Source: Alphaproteobacteria bacterium
GTDB lineage: Bacteria; Pseudomonadota; Alphaproteobacteria; Micropepsales; Micropepsaceae
Length of the DNA stretch: 33,419 nucleotides
NCBI GenBank assembly: GCA_016792565.1
Contig: JAEUMK010000070.1
Span: 1-33,419 of the forward strand
Direction of reading: 5' to 3'
Position 1 is the first letter of the stretch. Each line of letters starts with the position of its first letter. The notes beneath the pieces are model-generated. The model was not told the DNA's origin, ran no database searches, and saw only the letters and a program-made list of their open reading frames with translations. This document shows positions 8,107-15,528 of the stretch, in pieces. The translations under genes were made by a program, and so were the position numbers.

Positions 8107-8130
8107 GGGCGGGGAGGCGACAGCCCGCCC
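8107..8130. terminator. possible short terminator hairpin
   Basis: A 7-bp perfect GC stem (8107-8113 with 8124-8130) with a 10-base loop sits 14 bases after the LLM stop. It lacks a T tract, so it is only a weak candidate. Confidence 0.25.
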
Positions 8131-8166
8131 CGTCCGCGCTACCCATCGGGGCAAAGGGAGAGACAC

Positions 8167-8922
8167 ATGCGCACCACCATCCTCGCCGCCGCTCTCGCCG
8201 GACTTCTCGCCGCGGCCTCGCCGCTCGCCTTCGCCGAAGCTGCGCCCGAAACCATCGCCGCGGCGCTCGCCGATCCCACCCGTCCCGCCGAGGACGTGGC
8301 GCGCGACGCGGCGCGGCATCCGGCCGAGCTTCTCGCCTTCGCCGGCGTCGAGCCCGGCGATACGGTCGTCGACTTCCTGCCCGGCGGCGGATACTTCACG
8401 CGCCTCTTCTCGAATGTCGTCGGCGCCGGGGGCAAGGTCTACGCCTGGGTGCCCAAGGGCTTCGAGGACAAGTTCAACATGGGCGAGGAGGCGGCGGCCG
8501 CCGTCGCCGGACGCGCCAACGCCGAGCGGCTGATCGAGCCGCTGGCCGGCCCCGTCTCGTTCTCCGACGTCGATGTCGTCTGGACCGCGCAGAACTACCA
8601 CGACCTCCACACGCCCTTTCTGGGCAACCCGGATGTGGCGGCCTTCAACAAGCTGATCTTCGACGCGCTGAAGCCGGGCGGCGTCTTCATCGTCGTCGAT
8701 CACGTCGCGGCGGCGGGCTCGGGCGTCGCGGCGGCCGACGCGCTGCACCGCATCGATCCGGCCATCGTGAAGGCGGAAGTGGAAGCGGCCGGTTTCGTCT
8801 TCGAGGGCGAAAGCGCGGTGCTCGCCAATCCCGCCGACACGCACGACATCCTCGTCTTCGACGAGAAGATCCGCGGCAAGACCGACCAGTTCGTCTACCG
8901 GTTCCGCAAGCCGGCGTCCTAG
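8167..8922 (+). CDS. secreted class I methyltransferase-like protein (COG4798 type)
   Basis: This 251-residue protein has an N-terminal Sec signal peptide (MRTTILAAALAGLLAAASPLAFAEA, in parts: basic RTT, hydrophobic core, AFA-EA cleavage near residue 23) followed by a Rossmann methyltransferase fold. The fold shows VVDFLPGGGYFTRLFSNVVG as motif I, VYAWVPKGF as the next strand, DVVWTAQNYHDLH as motif II/IV and LKPGGVFIVVDH as motif V. It resembles the predicted methyltransferase group COG4798. S-adenosylmethionine is not known to be available in the periplasm, so an exported enzyme is puzzling; it may bind another ligand. AAAGGGAGAG precedes the ATG at 8167. Its TAG stop shares the palindrome CTAG with the convergent GST gene. 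Confidence 0.82.
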   Translation: MRTTILAAALAGLLAAASPLAFAEAAPETIAAALADPTRPAEDVARDAARHPAELLAFAGVEPGDTVVDFLPGGGYFTRLFSNVVGAGGKVYAWVPKGFEDKFNMGEEAAAAVAGRANAERLIEPLAGPVSFSDVDVVWTAQNYHDLHTPFLGNPDVAAFNKLIFDALKPGGVFIVVDHVAAAGSGVAAADALHRIDPAIVKAEVEAAGFVFEGESAVLANPADTHDILVFDEKIRGKTDQFVYRFRKPAS

Positions 8923-9527
8923 CGCCTTGCGTCGGCGCGCTTGAAGGCGTCGCGGGCGGTGAGGCGGGCATACCAGTCCTGCACGCGGGGGCCGAGGTCG
9001 GCGTCGATCTTCAGCCGCTTCGCCAGATAGACGGCGTAGCCGACCGTGATGTCAGCGGCGGTGAAGCGGCCGGCCGCGAGATAGTCGCGGCCCTCAAGCC
9101 CCGCCTCGACGAAGCGCATGCGCCCCAGGAACCATTTGCGGTAGTCCTCGGCGACCTGGGGGATGCGGCGCTCCTCCGGCTCCAGCTCGGTGTAGCGCAG
9201 CACCAGCGTCTGCGGGAACGTCGCGGTGGCGTCGGAGAAGAACATCCAGTTGAGATAGGCGGCATAGTCCGGGGCGTGCGGCGCGACCACCAGATCGGTC
9301 GGGCCGTAGGTGGTGCCGAGATACTGGCAGATGGCCGAGGATTCGCTCAACCGCGCCTCGCCGTCGACCAGCCAGGGAATGGTCCCCAGCGGATTGACGG
9401 CCAGATACTCCTTCTTGAAGACGCGGGGCGGGAAGGGCAGCACGACCAGTTCGTAGTCGAGGCCCATTTCCTCCAGCATCCACACAGCCCTCAGGCTGCG
9501 CGCGCCGACGCAGTGATAGAGTTGCAT
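8919..9527 (-). CDS. glutathione S-transferase family protein
   Basis: This 202-residue GST has a thioredoxin-like N-terminal domain (MQLYHCVGARSLRAVWMLEE, residues 1-80) and an all-helical C-terminal domain. The cis-proline motif NPLGTIPWL and the glutathione-binding ESSAICQYL (E-S-S) are both clear. Ser11 or nearby Cys6 would be the thiol-activating residue. A C-terminal FTAADITVGYAV matches the GST motif with its conserved Asp. It is the third gene of the leftward SDR / HCCA-isomerase-like / GST operon, 46 bases after the second gene. This fits detoxification or catabolism of an electrophilic aromatic compound through glutathione. The stop overlaps the convergent methyltransferase gene by four bases. 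Confidence 0.9.
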   Translation of the reverse strand: MQLYHCVGARSLRAVWMLEEMGLDYELVVLPFPPRVFKKEYLAVNPLGTIPWLVDGEARLSESSAICQYLGTTYGPTDLVVAPHAPDYAAYLNWMFFSDATATFPQTLVLRYTELEPEERRIPQVAEDYRKWFLGRMRFVEAGLEGRDYLAAGRFTAADITVGYAVYLAKRLKIDADLGPRVQDWYARLTARDAFKRADARR

Positions 9528-9573
9528 CCCGTCCTCCCGTTTCGCCCTTTGGAGCGCACCGGACGGGCGGCCG

Positions 9574-10182
9574 TCAACCGGCCTTCCGGCGGACGATCTC
9601 GTCCTCCAGATCGGCGAGCGAATCCTTGCCGAAGAAGATCTCCTCGCCGACGAAGAAGGTGGGGATGCCGAACGTGCCGCGCTCCACCGCGCGGTCGGTG
9701 TTGGCCTGGAGCTTCGCCTTGATCTCGGCCGCCTGGGCGCGGGCCATCAGACCCTCGGCGTCGAGCCCCGCACCGGTCAGCGTCTCGGCGATCAGCGCCG
9801 GCTCGTCCATCTTGCGCCCTTCCTCCCACATGGCGCGGAACATCGCCTCGACATAGGGCATGAAGACGCCGGCCTCCTCGGCCGCCACCGCCCCGCGCAT
9901 GATGGCGAGCGAGTTGATCGGGAAATGCGGGTTGAAGGCCCATTTGGAAAGGCCGTGCTTGGCGACGAAGCGTCTGATCTCCAGGCCGATATAGGCGTTC
10001 TTCCCCTTCACCTCGGCGAAGGCGATCATCGGCGGGCGGTTGTTGGTCGCCCGCATGATGCCGCCCAGGAAGACCGGCACATAGGCGAAGCGCACGCCGG
10101 TGCGGCCCTCGATGGCGGGCAGCACCTTGTGCACCAGATAGGCGTTGGGGCTGACGAAATCGAACAGGAATTCGGGGGTCAT
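9574..10182 (-). CDS. DsbA-family 2-hydroxychromene-2-carboxylate isomerase-like protein
   Basis: This 202-residue kappa-GST/DsbA-fold protein resembles 2-hydroxychromene-2-carboxylate isomerase, a glutathione-dependent step in naphthalene breakdown. It has FDFVSPNAYLVHKVL at the N-terminus, where Ser10 takes the place of the DsbA CxxC cysteine, as in HCCA isomerases. The helical insert holds KWAFNPHFPINSLAIMRGA (Phe-Asn-Pro and the Asn-Ser that line the site), and the cis-proline segment is GTFGIPTFFVGEEIFFGKD. The ATG at 10182 lies five bases after the SDR stop; an in-frame start at 10263 would overlap the SDR gene. The real substrate may differ, since no other naphthalene genes are near. 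Confidence 0.87.
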   Translation of the reverse strand: MTPEFLFDFVSPNAYLVHKVLPAIEGRTGVRFAYVPVFLGGIMRATNNRPPMIAFAEVKGKNAYIGLEIRRFVAKHGLSKWAFNPHFPINSLAIMRGAVAAEEAGVFMPYVEAMFRAMWEEGRKMDEPALIAETLTGAGLDAEGLMARAQAAEIKAKLQANTDRAVERGTFGIPTFFVGEEIFFGKDSLADLEDEIVRRKAG

Positions 10183-10187
10183 ATCGC

Positions 10188-10928
10188 TCACCAGGTTTCG
10201 CCGTAGGGGCGCAGATCGAGTTCGTGGGTCCAGCCGTCGCGCGTCTGGAGGTGCAGCATCCAATAGGCGCCCGCGATGCTCTCGGGGTTCATCAGCGTGT
10301 CGGGCGGCAGGCTCGCGGCGGCCTCCGCCCCCCTTGCCTCGGCGATGCGGCCGCGCACGAAGGCGGTATCGACGCCGGCATCGATGACGAGATGGGCGAC
10401 GTGGATGTTCTGCGGCCCCAGCTCGCGGGCCATGGACTGTGCCACGGCGCGCAGCCCCGCCTTGGCGCTGGCGAAGGCGGCGTAGCCGCTCGCCCCGCGC
10501 ATCGAGGCGGTGGCGCCGGTGAAGAAGATCGAACCCTGCCCGCGCGGCAGCATCAACCGCGCCGCCTCGCGCCCGGCGAGGAAGCCGGCATAGGCCGCCA
10601 TCTCCCAGACCTTGCGGAAGACCCGCTCGGTCGTCTCCAGCAGGGGGAAGCGCACATTCGCGCCGACATTGAAGATGCAGACCTCAAGCGGCGCATGGGC
10701 GTCGGCCTCGGCGAGGAAGGCGGTCACCGCCTCCTCGCTGCGGGCGTCGAGCGTGCGGGCCTCGCAGCGTCCGCCCAGACGCTCGATCTCGGCCTTCAGG
10801 GGCTGAAGCTTCTCGCCGTTGCGCCGTCCGGCGAAGACGGTGAAGCCTTCGCCCGCGAACTTCCTGGCGATCGCCGCGCCGATATAGTCGCCCGCGCCGA
10901 TCACCGCGCAGGTGGCGTTGCGCTGCAT
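10188..10928 (-). CDS. SDR family protein lacking the catalytic tyrosine
   Basis: This 246-residue Rossmann-fold protein belongs to the short-chain dehydrogenase/reductase superfamily. The cofactor loop reads VIGAGDYIGAAIARKFAGEG, with Tyr15 replacing the central glycine of the usual TGxxxGIG, and the dinucleotide-specificity strand is FAGRRNGEKL. The expected YxxxK is FASAK, so Phe152 stands where the catalytic Tyr should be while Lys156 is kept; the catalytic Ser position falls in GAT (138-140). ELGPQNIHVAHLVIDAG follows. I believe a subfamily with this Phe exists, so it is probably not a sequencing error. It is the first gene of the leftward operon, starting at ATG 10928, and is divergent from the HxlR regulator. 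Confidence 0.88.
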   Translation of the reverse strand: MQRNATCAVIGAGDYIGAAIARKFAGEGFTVFAGRRNGEKLQPLKAEIERLGGRCEARTLDARSEEAVTAFLAEADAHAPLEVCIFNVGANVRFPLLETTERVFRKVWEMAAYAGFLAGREAARLMLPRGQGSIFFTGATASMRGASGYAAFASAKAGLRAVAQSMARELGPQNIHVAHLVIDAGVDTAFVRGRIAEARGAEAAASLPPDTLMNPESIAGAYWMLHLQTRDGWTHELDLRPYGETW

Positions 10929-10949
10929 CGAGAGTGCCTTCCGCCTCTT

Positions 10950-10968
10950 GAGTTCCAAAACAGAACTC
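10950..10968. promoter_or_regulatory. palindromic operator between SDR operon and HxlR gene
   Basis: GAGTTC at 10950-10955 and GAACTC at 10963-10968 form a perfect 6-bp inverted repeat with a 7-base spacer in the 74-base divergent gap. The position and size suit binding of an HxlR dimer that controls both directions. The ATG at 10976 is just downstream, which also favours the later ATG at 11003 as the regulator's start. Confidence 0.65.
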
Positions 10969-11002
10969 ACATAGAATGGCGGCGGCGGCAAGGAGTCAAT
11001 CG

Positions 11003-11464
11003 ATGCGCTGGAGCGAGATCGGCGAGGAGGCCTGTTCGGTCGCGCGCACGGTGTCGGTGATCGGCGACCGCTGGACGCTGCTGATCCTGCGCGACGGCTT
11101 CCTCGGCATTCGCCGCTTCGACGATTTCCAGGCCCGCCTTGGCGTCACGCGCCACATCCTCGCCGACCGGTTGAGGAAGCTGGTCGCGGCGGGCGTGCTG
11201 GCGAAGACGCGCTACGAAGACCGCCCGGCGCGCTACGACTACCGGCTCACGCCCAAGGGTCTGGCGCTGCACCCGGTGCTGCTGGCGCTGGTCCACTGGG
11301 GCGATACCCACATGGCGGACGGCAAGGGCCGGCCGCTTGTGCTGCGCCACAAGGGCTGCGGCTGCGACTTCACGCCGGTGACGGTCTGCTCGCGCTGCGC
11401 CGAACCCATCGCCGCACGCGATGTCCGCGTGCGCCCCGGGCCGGGCGCGCGCCGGGCCGTCTAG
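11003..11464 (+). CDS. HxlR family winged-helix transcriptional regulator
   Basis: This is a 153-residue DNA-binding regulator. The HxlR domain spans about residues 8-100: CSVARTVSVIGDRWTLLILRDGF, then RRFDDFQARLGVTRHILADRLRKL (recognition helix region) and the wing KTRYEDRPARYDYRLTPKG, given here in parts. The single Cys11 at the usual HxlR position could act as a redox or electrophile sensor. A C-terminal tail adds HKGCGCDF and VCSRC, a possible zinc or redox site not present in minimal HxlR proteins. AGGAG at 10991-10995 fixes the start at 11003 rather than 10976. It is divergent from the SDR/isomerase/GST operon, which it probably represses. Its stop lies inside the left copy of the direct repeat. 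Confidence 0.92.
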   Translation: MRWSEIGEEACSVARTVSVIGDRWTLLILRDGFLGIRRFDDFQARLGVTRHILADRLRKLVAAGVLAKTRYEDRPARYDYRLTPKGLALHPVLLALVHWGDTHMADGKGRPLVLRHKGCGCDFTPVTVCSRCAEPIAARDVRVRPGPGARRAV

Positions 11465-11490
11465 ACGTTCGCCGGTTCGAAGTTCAGCAC
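11460..11490. repeat. left copy of a 31-bp direct repeat (remnant of WD40 3' end)
   Basis: These 31 bases match 12157-12187 at 30 positions. On the minus strand the copy encodes the last nine residues and stop of the WD40 protein (VLNFEPANV). The single difference is a synonymous proline codon, CCG here and CCC in the intact gene. The copy also supplies the stop codon of the HxlR gene. Confidence 0.93.
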
Positions 11491-12157
11491 ACAGCCATGT
11501 TGAGAGTTTCGGCGTTCCAACTAAGCTCCGCGGTGAATACAGGACGGCATGAGGATGGGCGCTCGTATGAAATACTGGCTCTATGCAGGCGCAGCGGCCG
11601 TTCTTTCCTCGTCGTGTGCCGCCGCAGCCGAGACTGTTCTGAAGTCGTACGAATACTACGCTGGCGACTACGACCGTGAGAAGGGTTGCACATCCCTGCA
11701 GGCGTCTGTGGATGAGTTGACGATACGCGAATTCCGCGTTCACGGATGTGCATTCGATGCTGTCGATGAACTGCCTGCTGACAACGCTGCTGCCGCGCTA
11801 TTGGCAGCCGCGCGTAAGGCGCAACTAGGACAGAAGGCATCGAATGCAGGAGGACAAACGAAGCAATGGGTGACTCTCAGCGCGCTGATCGCTCCGCGCG
11901 TCGTTGACCCCGGTGCCTATGTCCCAAGCGACTTCCAGTGCGAATCAGCCCCCGACGCGGTAACCTTGGTTACGCTCGAAAAGAACTGGGAGGCGGACGG
12001 GCGTGAAGCCAGCCTCGGAATGTCCGTCAGCCAACTTGAGCTTCGAGACGGCCAATGGGCGATCACATACGAACGCGGATTCAGCGTGTCTGAATCGCTG
12101 CAGACCCCGGTCATCCCATGCGGCGATTGAGTGTCGATCCCTGCGATCGCCTAGTAT
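11461..12157. mobile_element. 697-bp GC-poor insert bounded by a direct repeat, no integrase
   Basis: The segment between the left edges of the two repeat copies carries one small secreted-protein gene and has distinctly lower GC (about 55 per cent in a sampled 60 bases, against a visibly higher background). Removing it would leave HxlR and WD40 convergent with stops sharing CTAG, the same arrangement as two other convergent pairs in the window. This is how an integrated cassette with attL/attR at a gene 3' end looks, but no recombinase is present. Calling it mobile is an inference. Confidence 0.6.
11549..12130 (+). CDS. hypothetical secreted protein carried by the insert
   Basis: I do not recognise this family. 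The 193-residue product begins with a signal peptide (core YWLYAGAAAVLSSSCAAAAE, residues about 9-28); cleavage after AAAA is likely, and SSSC is a poor lipobox. The mature part has Cys residues in REKGC, VHGC, FQCES and VIPCGD, which could form two disulfides. A C-terminal LELRDGQWAITYERGF block looks like a beta-rich domain. Codon use is unlike the neighbours, with many AT-ending codons. ATGs at 11549, 11555 and 11567 are all possible; 11549 follows AGGA closely, while 11567 gives the most usual signal peptide. A weak promoter (TTGAGA 11500-11505, TAAGCT 11522-11527) lies inside the insert, so it may be self-contained. Confidence 0.75.
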   Translation: MRMGARMKYWLYAGAAAVLSSSCAAAAETVLKSYEYYAGDYDREKGCTSLQASVDELTIREFRVHGCAFDAVDELPADNAAAALLAAARKAQLGQKASNAGGQTKQWVTLSALIAPRVVDPGAYVPSDFQCESAPDAVTLVTLEKNWEADGREASLGMSVSQLELRDGQWAITYERGFSVSESLQTPVIPCGD

Positions 12158-12187
12158 CTAGACGTTCGCGGGTTCGAAGTTCAGCAC
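12157..12187. repeat. right copy of the 31-bp direct repeat (WD40 3' end)
   Basis: This copy is the genuine 3' end of the WD40 gene, coding for its last nine residues and TAG stop on the minus strand. It matches 11460-11490 with one synonymous difference. Confidence 0.93.
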
Positions 12188-13162
12188 GCCGGCCGCGCCG
12201 TCTTCGCAGCCGAAGGCGAGGCGGCCGCCGTCGGGACGCCAGCTGAGGGCGCTGACCGGGGCGGCGGCGGGGGCGCGCACGCAGGCCGCCTTGTCGTCCT
12301 CGAAACGGGTGAGCCACAGCGAGCCGTCGGCATGGCCCGAGGCGATGAGGCCGCGCGCCGGATGCGCCGCGACCGCGGTGCAGATCGAACCCTGCGGCCC
12401 GACCTCGCGGGCGTTGCGGCCCATCGGTCCCTTGCCGTCGAACGGCCAGCAGATGACGCTCTCGGCCCCCGCCGTCGCCAGCCACTTGCCCTTGGCGAAG
12501 AAGGTCATCGACTTCACCTTGGCGGGGTAGCCCGCCATGCGCATGTGCTGCTTGTCGGCGAGCCGCCAGCCGTGCAGCGCGTTCTCCTGCATCGCGGTGA
12601 CGATGAACTCGCCGCCCGGATGCCACAGCACGGCGGTGTGCGAGCCCTTCCACTCCAGCAGCGCGCCGCTGGCGTTCTCCGCGCCGATCCACCACAGCGT
12701 CACGCCGTTGTAGTGGGCGGCGGCGATGCGCTTGCCCTTGGGGTCGAAGGCGAGGCCCATCACGGTCGCCGGATGGGTGAAGCGCCGCGGCGCCGCGCCC
12801 GGCCTGGCGAAGACGATCGCCTCCTTGCCCGCCGCGCAGGCGAGCGCCCCCGAGGCGGGGCTGGCGGCGACCTGCTCGATCCATTTGCCGCCGGTGCGGA
12901 AGATCTCTTCCATCGCGCCGTCAGCGCCGATCCGCACCAGCCGTCCGTCGTCGCCGCCGGAGACGAAACCGTCCGCCCATGCGGCGAGGCACAGCGCCGC
13001 GCCGTCATGGGCGGCGATGGCGGTCTCCTCGGCGTCGTCGCGGACGAGACGCACCGTGCCGTCGCCGAGCGTGAAGGCCGCCACGCCGGGGGCGTAGGCG
13101 GCGGCCGTGACGAAGGCGTCGCAGGCGAGGAAGCGGGCGGGCGAGGGCGCGGCCTGGTTCAT
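12158..13162 (-). CDS. WD40 repeat protein, last gene of the zinc operon
   Basis: This 334-residue protein consists almost wholly of WD40-type beta-propeller blades, probably seven. Repeating units include DGTVRLVRDD, DDGRLVRIGADG, VMGLAFDPKGKRIAAAHYNGVTLWW (in parts), VLWHPGGEFIVTAMQEN, ASGHADGSLWLTRFEDD and LSWRPDGGRLAFGCEDGAAGVLNF (in parts). It has no signal peptide or membrane segment, so it is a cytoplasmic scaffold or binding protein. The ATG at 13162 overlaps the stop of the upstream membrane-anchored gene by four bases. Its place behind znuCB and a CobW GTPase suggests a role in zinc homeostasis, for example in metal delivery, but no metal motif is visible. The 3' end is duplicated at 11460-11490. 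Confidence 0.85.
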   Translation of the reverse strand: MNQAAPSPARFLACDAFVTAAAYAPGVAAFTLGDGTVRLVRDDAEETAIAAHDGAALCLAAWADGFVSGGDDGRLVRIGADGAMEEIFRTGGKWIEQVAASPASGALACAAGKEAIVFARPGAAPRRFTHPATVMGLAFDPKGKRIAAAHYNGVTLWWIGAENASGALLEWKGSHTAVLWHPGGEFIVTAMQENALHGWRLADKQHMRMAGYPAKVKSMTFFAKGKWLATAGAESVICWPFDGKGPMGRNAREVGPQGSICTAVAAHPARGLIASGHADGSLWLTRFEDDKAACVRAPAAAPVSALSWRPDGGRLAFGCEDGAAGVLNFEPANV

Positions 13163-13581
13163 CCGGCGGCGACGCCCAGCGACTTCTTCACGGCGTCGGC
13201 GAAGATGGTGTGCGCCTTGGTGACCAGCGGCCCCCACTGATTGCCCCGGCTGGCGATGCCGACCGAGACGCTCGACCCGCCGCCGGGGGCGGCGGCGACA
13301 TGGATCGGATAGAAGAAGCCGAAGCTCGAAAGGCTGGCCTTGTCGGTCAGCACCAGGCGATGGGCCGCCTTGTCGGCGGCCTCCAGCGTCGCGGGATGGC
13401 CGCTCGCGCCGCCTTCCAGCGCCGCGACCACCTCAGCCGGCGCCTGCGGCGCGGCGAAGGTGAGGACGCGCTTGGTCATCTCGGCCAGGTATTTCCCGCC
13501 CTTGGCGTTCTTCGCCCGCCACAGGATGAGGAGTGCATAGGCGAGGCCGATGACGGCCCCGATGAGTGCGCCCTGAAGCAT
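13159..13581 (-). CDS. conserved hypothetical protein with N-terminal membrane anchor
   Basis: The family is not recognised. The 140-residue product starts with one transmembrane helix (MLQGALIGAVIGLAYALLIL, in parts; about residues 3-20) followed by the basic WRAKNAKGGK, so the remainder probably faces the cytoplasm. The soluble part is an alpha/beta domain of about 100 residues ending GNQWGPLVTKAHTIFADAVKKSLG. No cysteine or histidine cluster is present. It sits 23 bases after the CobW gene and is coupled to the WD40 gene by an ATGA overlap, so it is very likely a member of the zinc operon. It could serve as a membrane tether for the WD40 protein. That is a guess from context only. Confidence 0.75.
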   Translation of the reverse strand: MLQGALIGAVIGLAYALLILWRAKNAKGGKYLAEMTKRVLTFAAPQAPAEVVAALEGGASGHPATLEAADKAAHRLVLTDKASLSSFGFFYPIHVAAAPGGGSSVSVGIASRGNQWGPLVTKAHTIFADAVKKSLGVAAG

Positions 13582-13604
13582 GTCGTGAGAATTCCCCGTT
13601 GGCC

Positions 13605-14576
13605 TTACGCGGCGATGCAGGAGTCGAAGCCGCGCTTCAGCTCATCCTGATCGAGATTGCGGCCGATGAACACCATCCGGCTGCGCCGCGCCTCGTCCGG
13701 TTTCCACGGGCTGGTGAGGTCGCCGTCCATCAGCATGTGGACGCCCTGGAAGACGAAGCGCTTGGTCTCGCCCTTGACGTCGAAGATGCCCTTGGAGCGC
13801 AGGATGTCCTGGCCCCGCGTCTGCAGCGTCGTCTGCAGCCAGTGGGTCAGCGCCTCGCCGTCCATGGGCCTGGTCGTCTCGAACGAGAAGGACTGCACGT
13901 CCTCCTCGTGGTCGTGATGGTGGCCGCCCTCCAGGAAGTTCGGCTCGATGGCAAGGATGCGCTCAAGATCGAAGGCGCCGCGGTCGAGGATCTCGTCGAG
14001 CGCGACGCCGCTCTTCGTCGTGCGGTGGATGACGGCGAGCGGGTTGATGTGGCGGATCGCCGCCTCGGCGGCGTCCAGTTCGGCGGCGTCGGCGAGATCG
14101 GCCTTGTTCAGGAGGATCACGTCGGCGAAGGCGATCTGCTCGCGCGCCTCCTTGGCCGATTTCAGGCTGGAGAGGATGTGCTTGGCGTCGACCACGGTGA
14201 CGATGGCGTCGAGGCGGGTCTTGGCCCTGACGTCCTCGTCCACGAAGAAGGTCTGGGCGACCGGCGAGGGGTCGGCGAGGCCGGTCGTCTCGATCAGGAT
14301 CGCGTCGAACTTGCCCTTGCGCTTCATCAGATTGGCGAGGATGCGGATGAGGTCGCCGCGCACGGTGCAGCAGATGCAGCCGTTGTTCATCTCGAAGACT
14401 TCCTCGTCGGCGTCGACCACCAGGTCGTTGTCGATGCCGATCTCGCCGAACTCGTTGACGATGACGGCGTATTTCTTGCCGTGCTGTTCGGTGAGGATGC
14501 GGTTGAGGAGCGTCGTCTTGCCGGCTCCGAGATAGCCGGTGAGCACGGTGACGGGAATGGCGCTGGGCTGGGTCAT
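13605..14576 (-). CDS. CobW/COG0523 GTPase, putative zinc metallochaperone
   Basis: This 323-residue G3E-family GTPase has Walker [10 protein letters not shown] (residues 14-22), the metal-binding CxCC motif Cys67/Cys69/Cys70 in [13 protein letters not shown], the [11 protein letters not shown] switch, and the guanine motif NKADL. A histidine-rich stretch GGHHHDHEE in the linker is typical of COG0523 proteins that handle zinc. The C-terminal CobW_C domain ends in [18 protein letters not shown]. Family members such as ZNG1 and YeiR-like proteins deliver zinc to enzymes under zinc limitation using GTP. The position directly behind znuB under a Zur box supports zinc rather than cobalt or nickel. 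It starts 85 bases after znuB and is probably part of the same transcript. Confidence 0.92.
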   Translation of the reverse strand: MTQPSAIPVTVLTGYLGAGKTTLLNRILTEQHGKKYAVIVNEFGEIGIDNDLVVDADEEVFEMNNGCICCTVRGDLIRILANLMKRKGKFDAILIETTGLADPSPVAQTFFVDEDVRAKTRLDAIVTVVDAKHILSSLKSAKEAREQIAFADVILLNKADLADAAELDAAEAAIRHINPLAVIHRTTKSGVALDEILDRGAFDLERILAIEPNFLEGGHHHDHEEDVQSFSFETTRPMDGEALTHWLQTTLQTRGQDILRSKGIFDVKGETKRFVFQGVHMLMDGDLTSPWKPDEARRSRMVFIGRNLDQDELKRGFDSCIAA

Positions 14577-14661
14577 GGGTCGTCCGCGAGGGTCCTTGGA
14601 CGCCTGACTTATGGAACGGGGCGTCCGGCCGCAAGGTGCGCCGGCCGTTCCCGGCCGCCCT

Positions 14662-15528
14662 TCAGGCTTCCAGATGCCTCAGGCGGACGAGGCGGGCGGC
14701 GATGCTCTCGCGCGGCCCGAAGGCGAGCGAGCCCAGATAGAAGACCCCGGCGGTCAGGACGATCGAGGATTCCGGCGGCGTTCCGGCATGGAAGGCGGCG
14801 AGGAGGCCGGTCACGGCGGCGAGCACCGTCAGCCCGACGGCGACCGCGATCTGGCCGCCCGCGCTGTCGGCCCAGAAGCGGGCCGAAATGGCGGGCAGCA
14901 TCATCAGCCCGATCGACATCAGCGTGCCCAGCGCCTGGAAGCCGCTGACGAGGTTGAGCACGACCAGCGACAGGAAAACGGCGTGGACGATCGCCCCGGC
15001 GTGGCCGGCGGCCCTCAGGAAGCTCGGGTCGAAGCACTCGGCGATCAGCGGGCGATAGACGAGCGCCAGCACCGCCATTGAAGCGGTGGCGATCGCAGCC
15101 ATGGTGACCAGCGCCTCGGGCGCGATCTCCAGAAGATCGCCGAAGAGGACGTGGAGCAGTTCCTCGTCGGTGCCGAAGGTCGCCACCAGCAGGGTGCCGA
15201 GGGCGAGCGAGACGATGAAGAAGGCGGCGAGGCTGGCGTCCTCGGCGAGCGGGGTGAGGCGCGAGGCCGCCCCGGCCAGCAGCGCCACGGCGAGACCGGC
15301 GGCGAGGCCGCCGATCGTCATCCACAGCAGCGAGAACCCGGCGAAGACGAAAGCGATGGCGACGCCCGGCAGGATCGCATGGCTCAGCGCGTCGCCGATC
15401 AGCGCGGTGCGCCGCAGCACCAGGAAGACGCCGATCGGCGCGCCGCCCAGCGCCAGCGCGATGCAGCCCGCCAGCGCCCGGCGCATCGCCGCGTCCTCGA
15501 ACGGCGCGATGAGGAGATCGTAGATCAT
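14662..15528 (-). CDS. znuB: zinc ABC transporter permease ZnuB
   Basis: This 288-residue inner-membrane permease of the ABC-3 family has about eight hydrophobic segments. The family block [20 protein letters not shown] is near residue 40, and the coupling-helix region [14 protein letters not shown] follows. [39 protein letters not shown] (in parts) is the conserved centre with its GTLM motif. With ZnuC it would import Zn(II), or possibly Mn(II), from a periplasmic binding protein; zinc is favoured by the Zur-type box and the CobW neighbour. The ATG at 15528 overlaps the znuC stop by four bases. The matching binding-protein gene (znuA) is not in the window. Confidence 0.92.
   Translation of the reverse strand: MIYDLLIAPFEDAAMRRALAGCIALALGGAPIGVFLVLRRTALIGDALSHAILPGVAIAFVFAGFSLLWMTIGGLAAGLAVALLAGAASRLTPLAEDASLAAFFIVSLALGTLLVATFGTDEELLHVLFGDLLEIAPEALVTMAAIATASMAVLALVYRPLIAECFDPSFLRAAGHAGAIVHAVFLSLVVLNLVSGFQALGTLMSIGLMMLPAISARFWADSAGGQIAVAVGLTVLAAVTGLLAAFHAGTPPESSIVLTAGVFYLGSLAFGPRESIAARLVRLRHLEA

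Noticed and set aside
9574-10182. DsbA-type thiol oxidase partner for DsbB
   Set aside because: The active-site position has Ser-Pro instead of CxxC and there is no signal peptide, so it is an HCCA isomerase relative in the cytoplasm.
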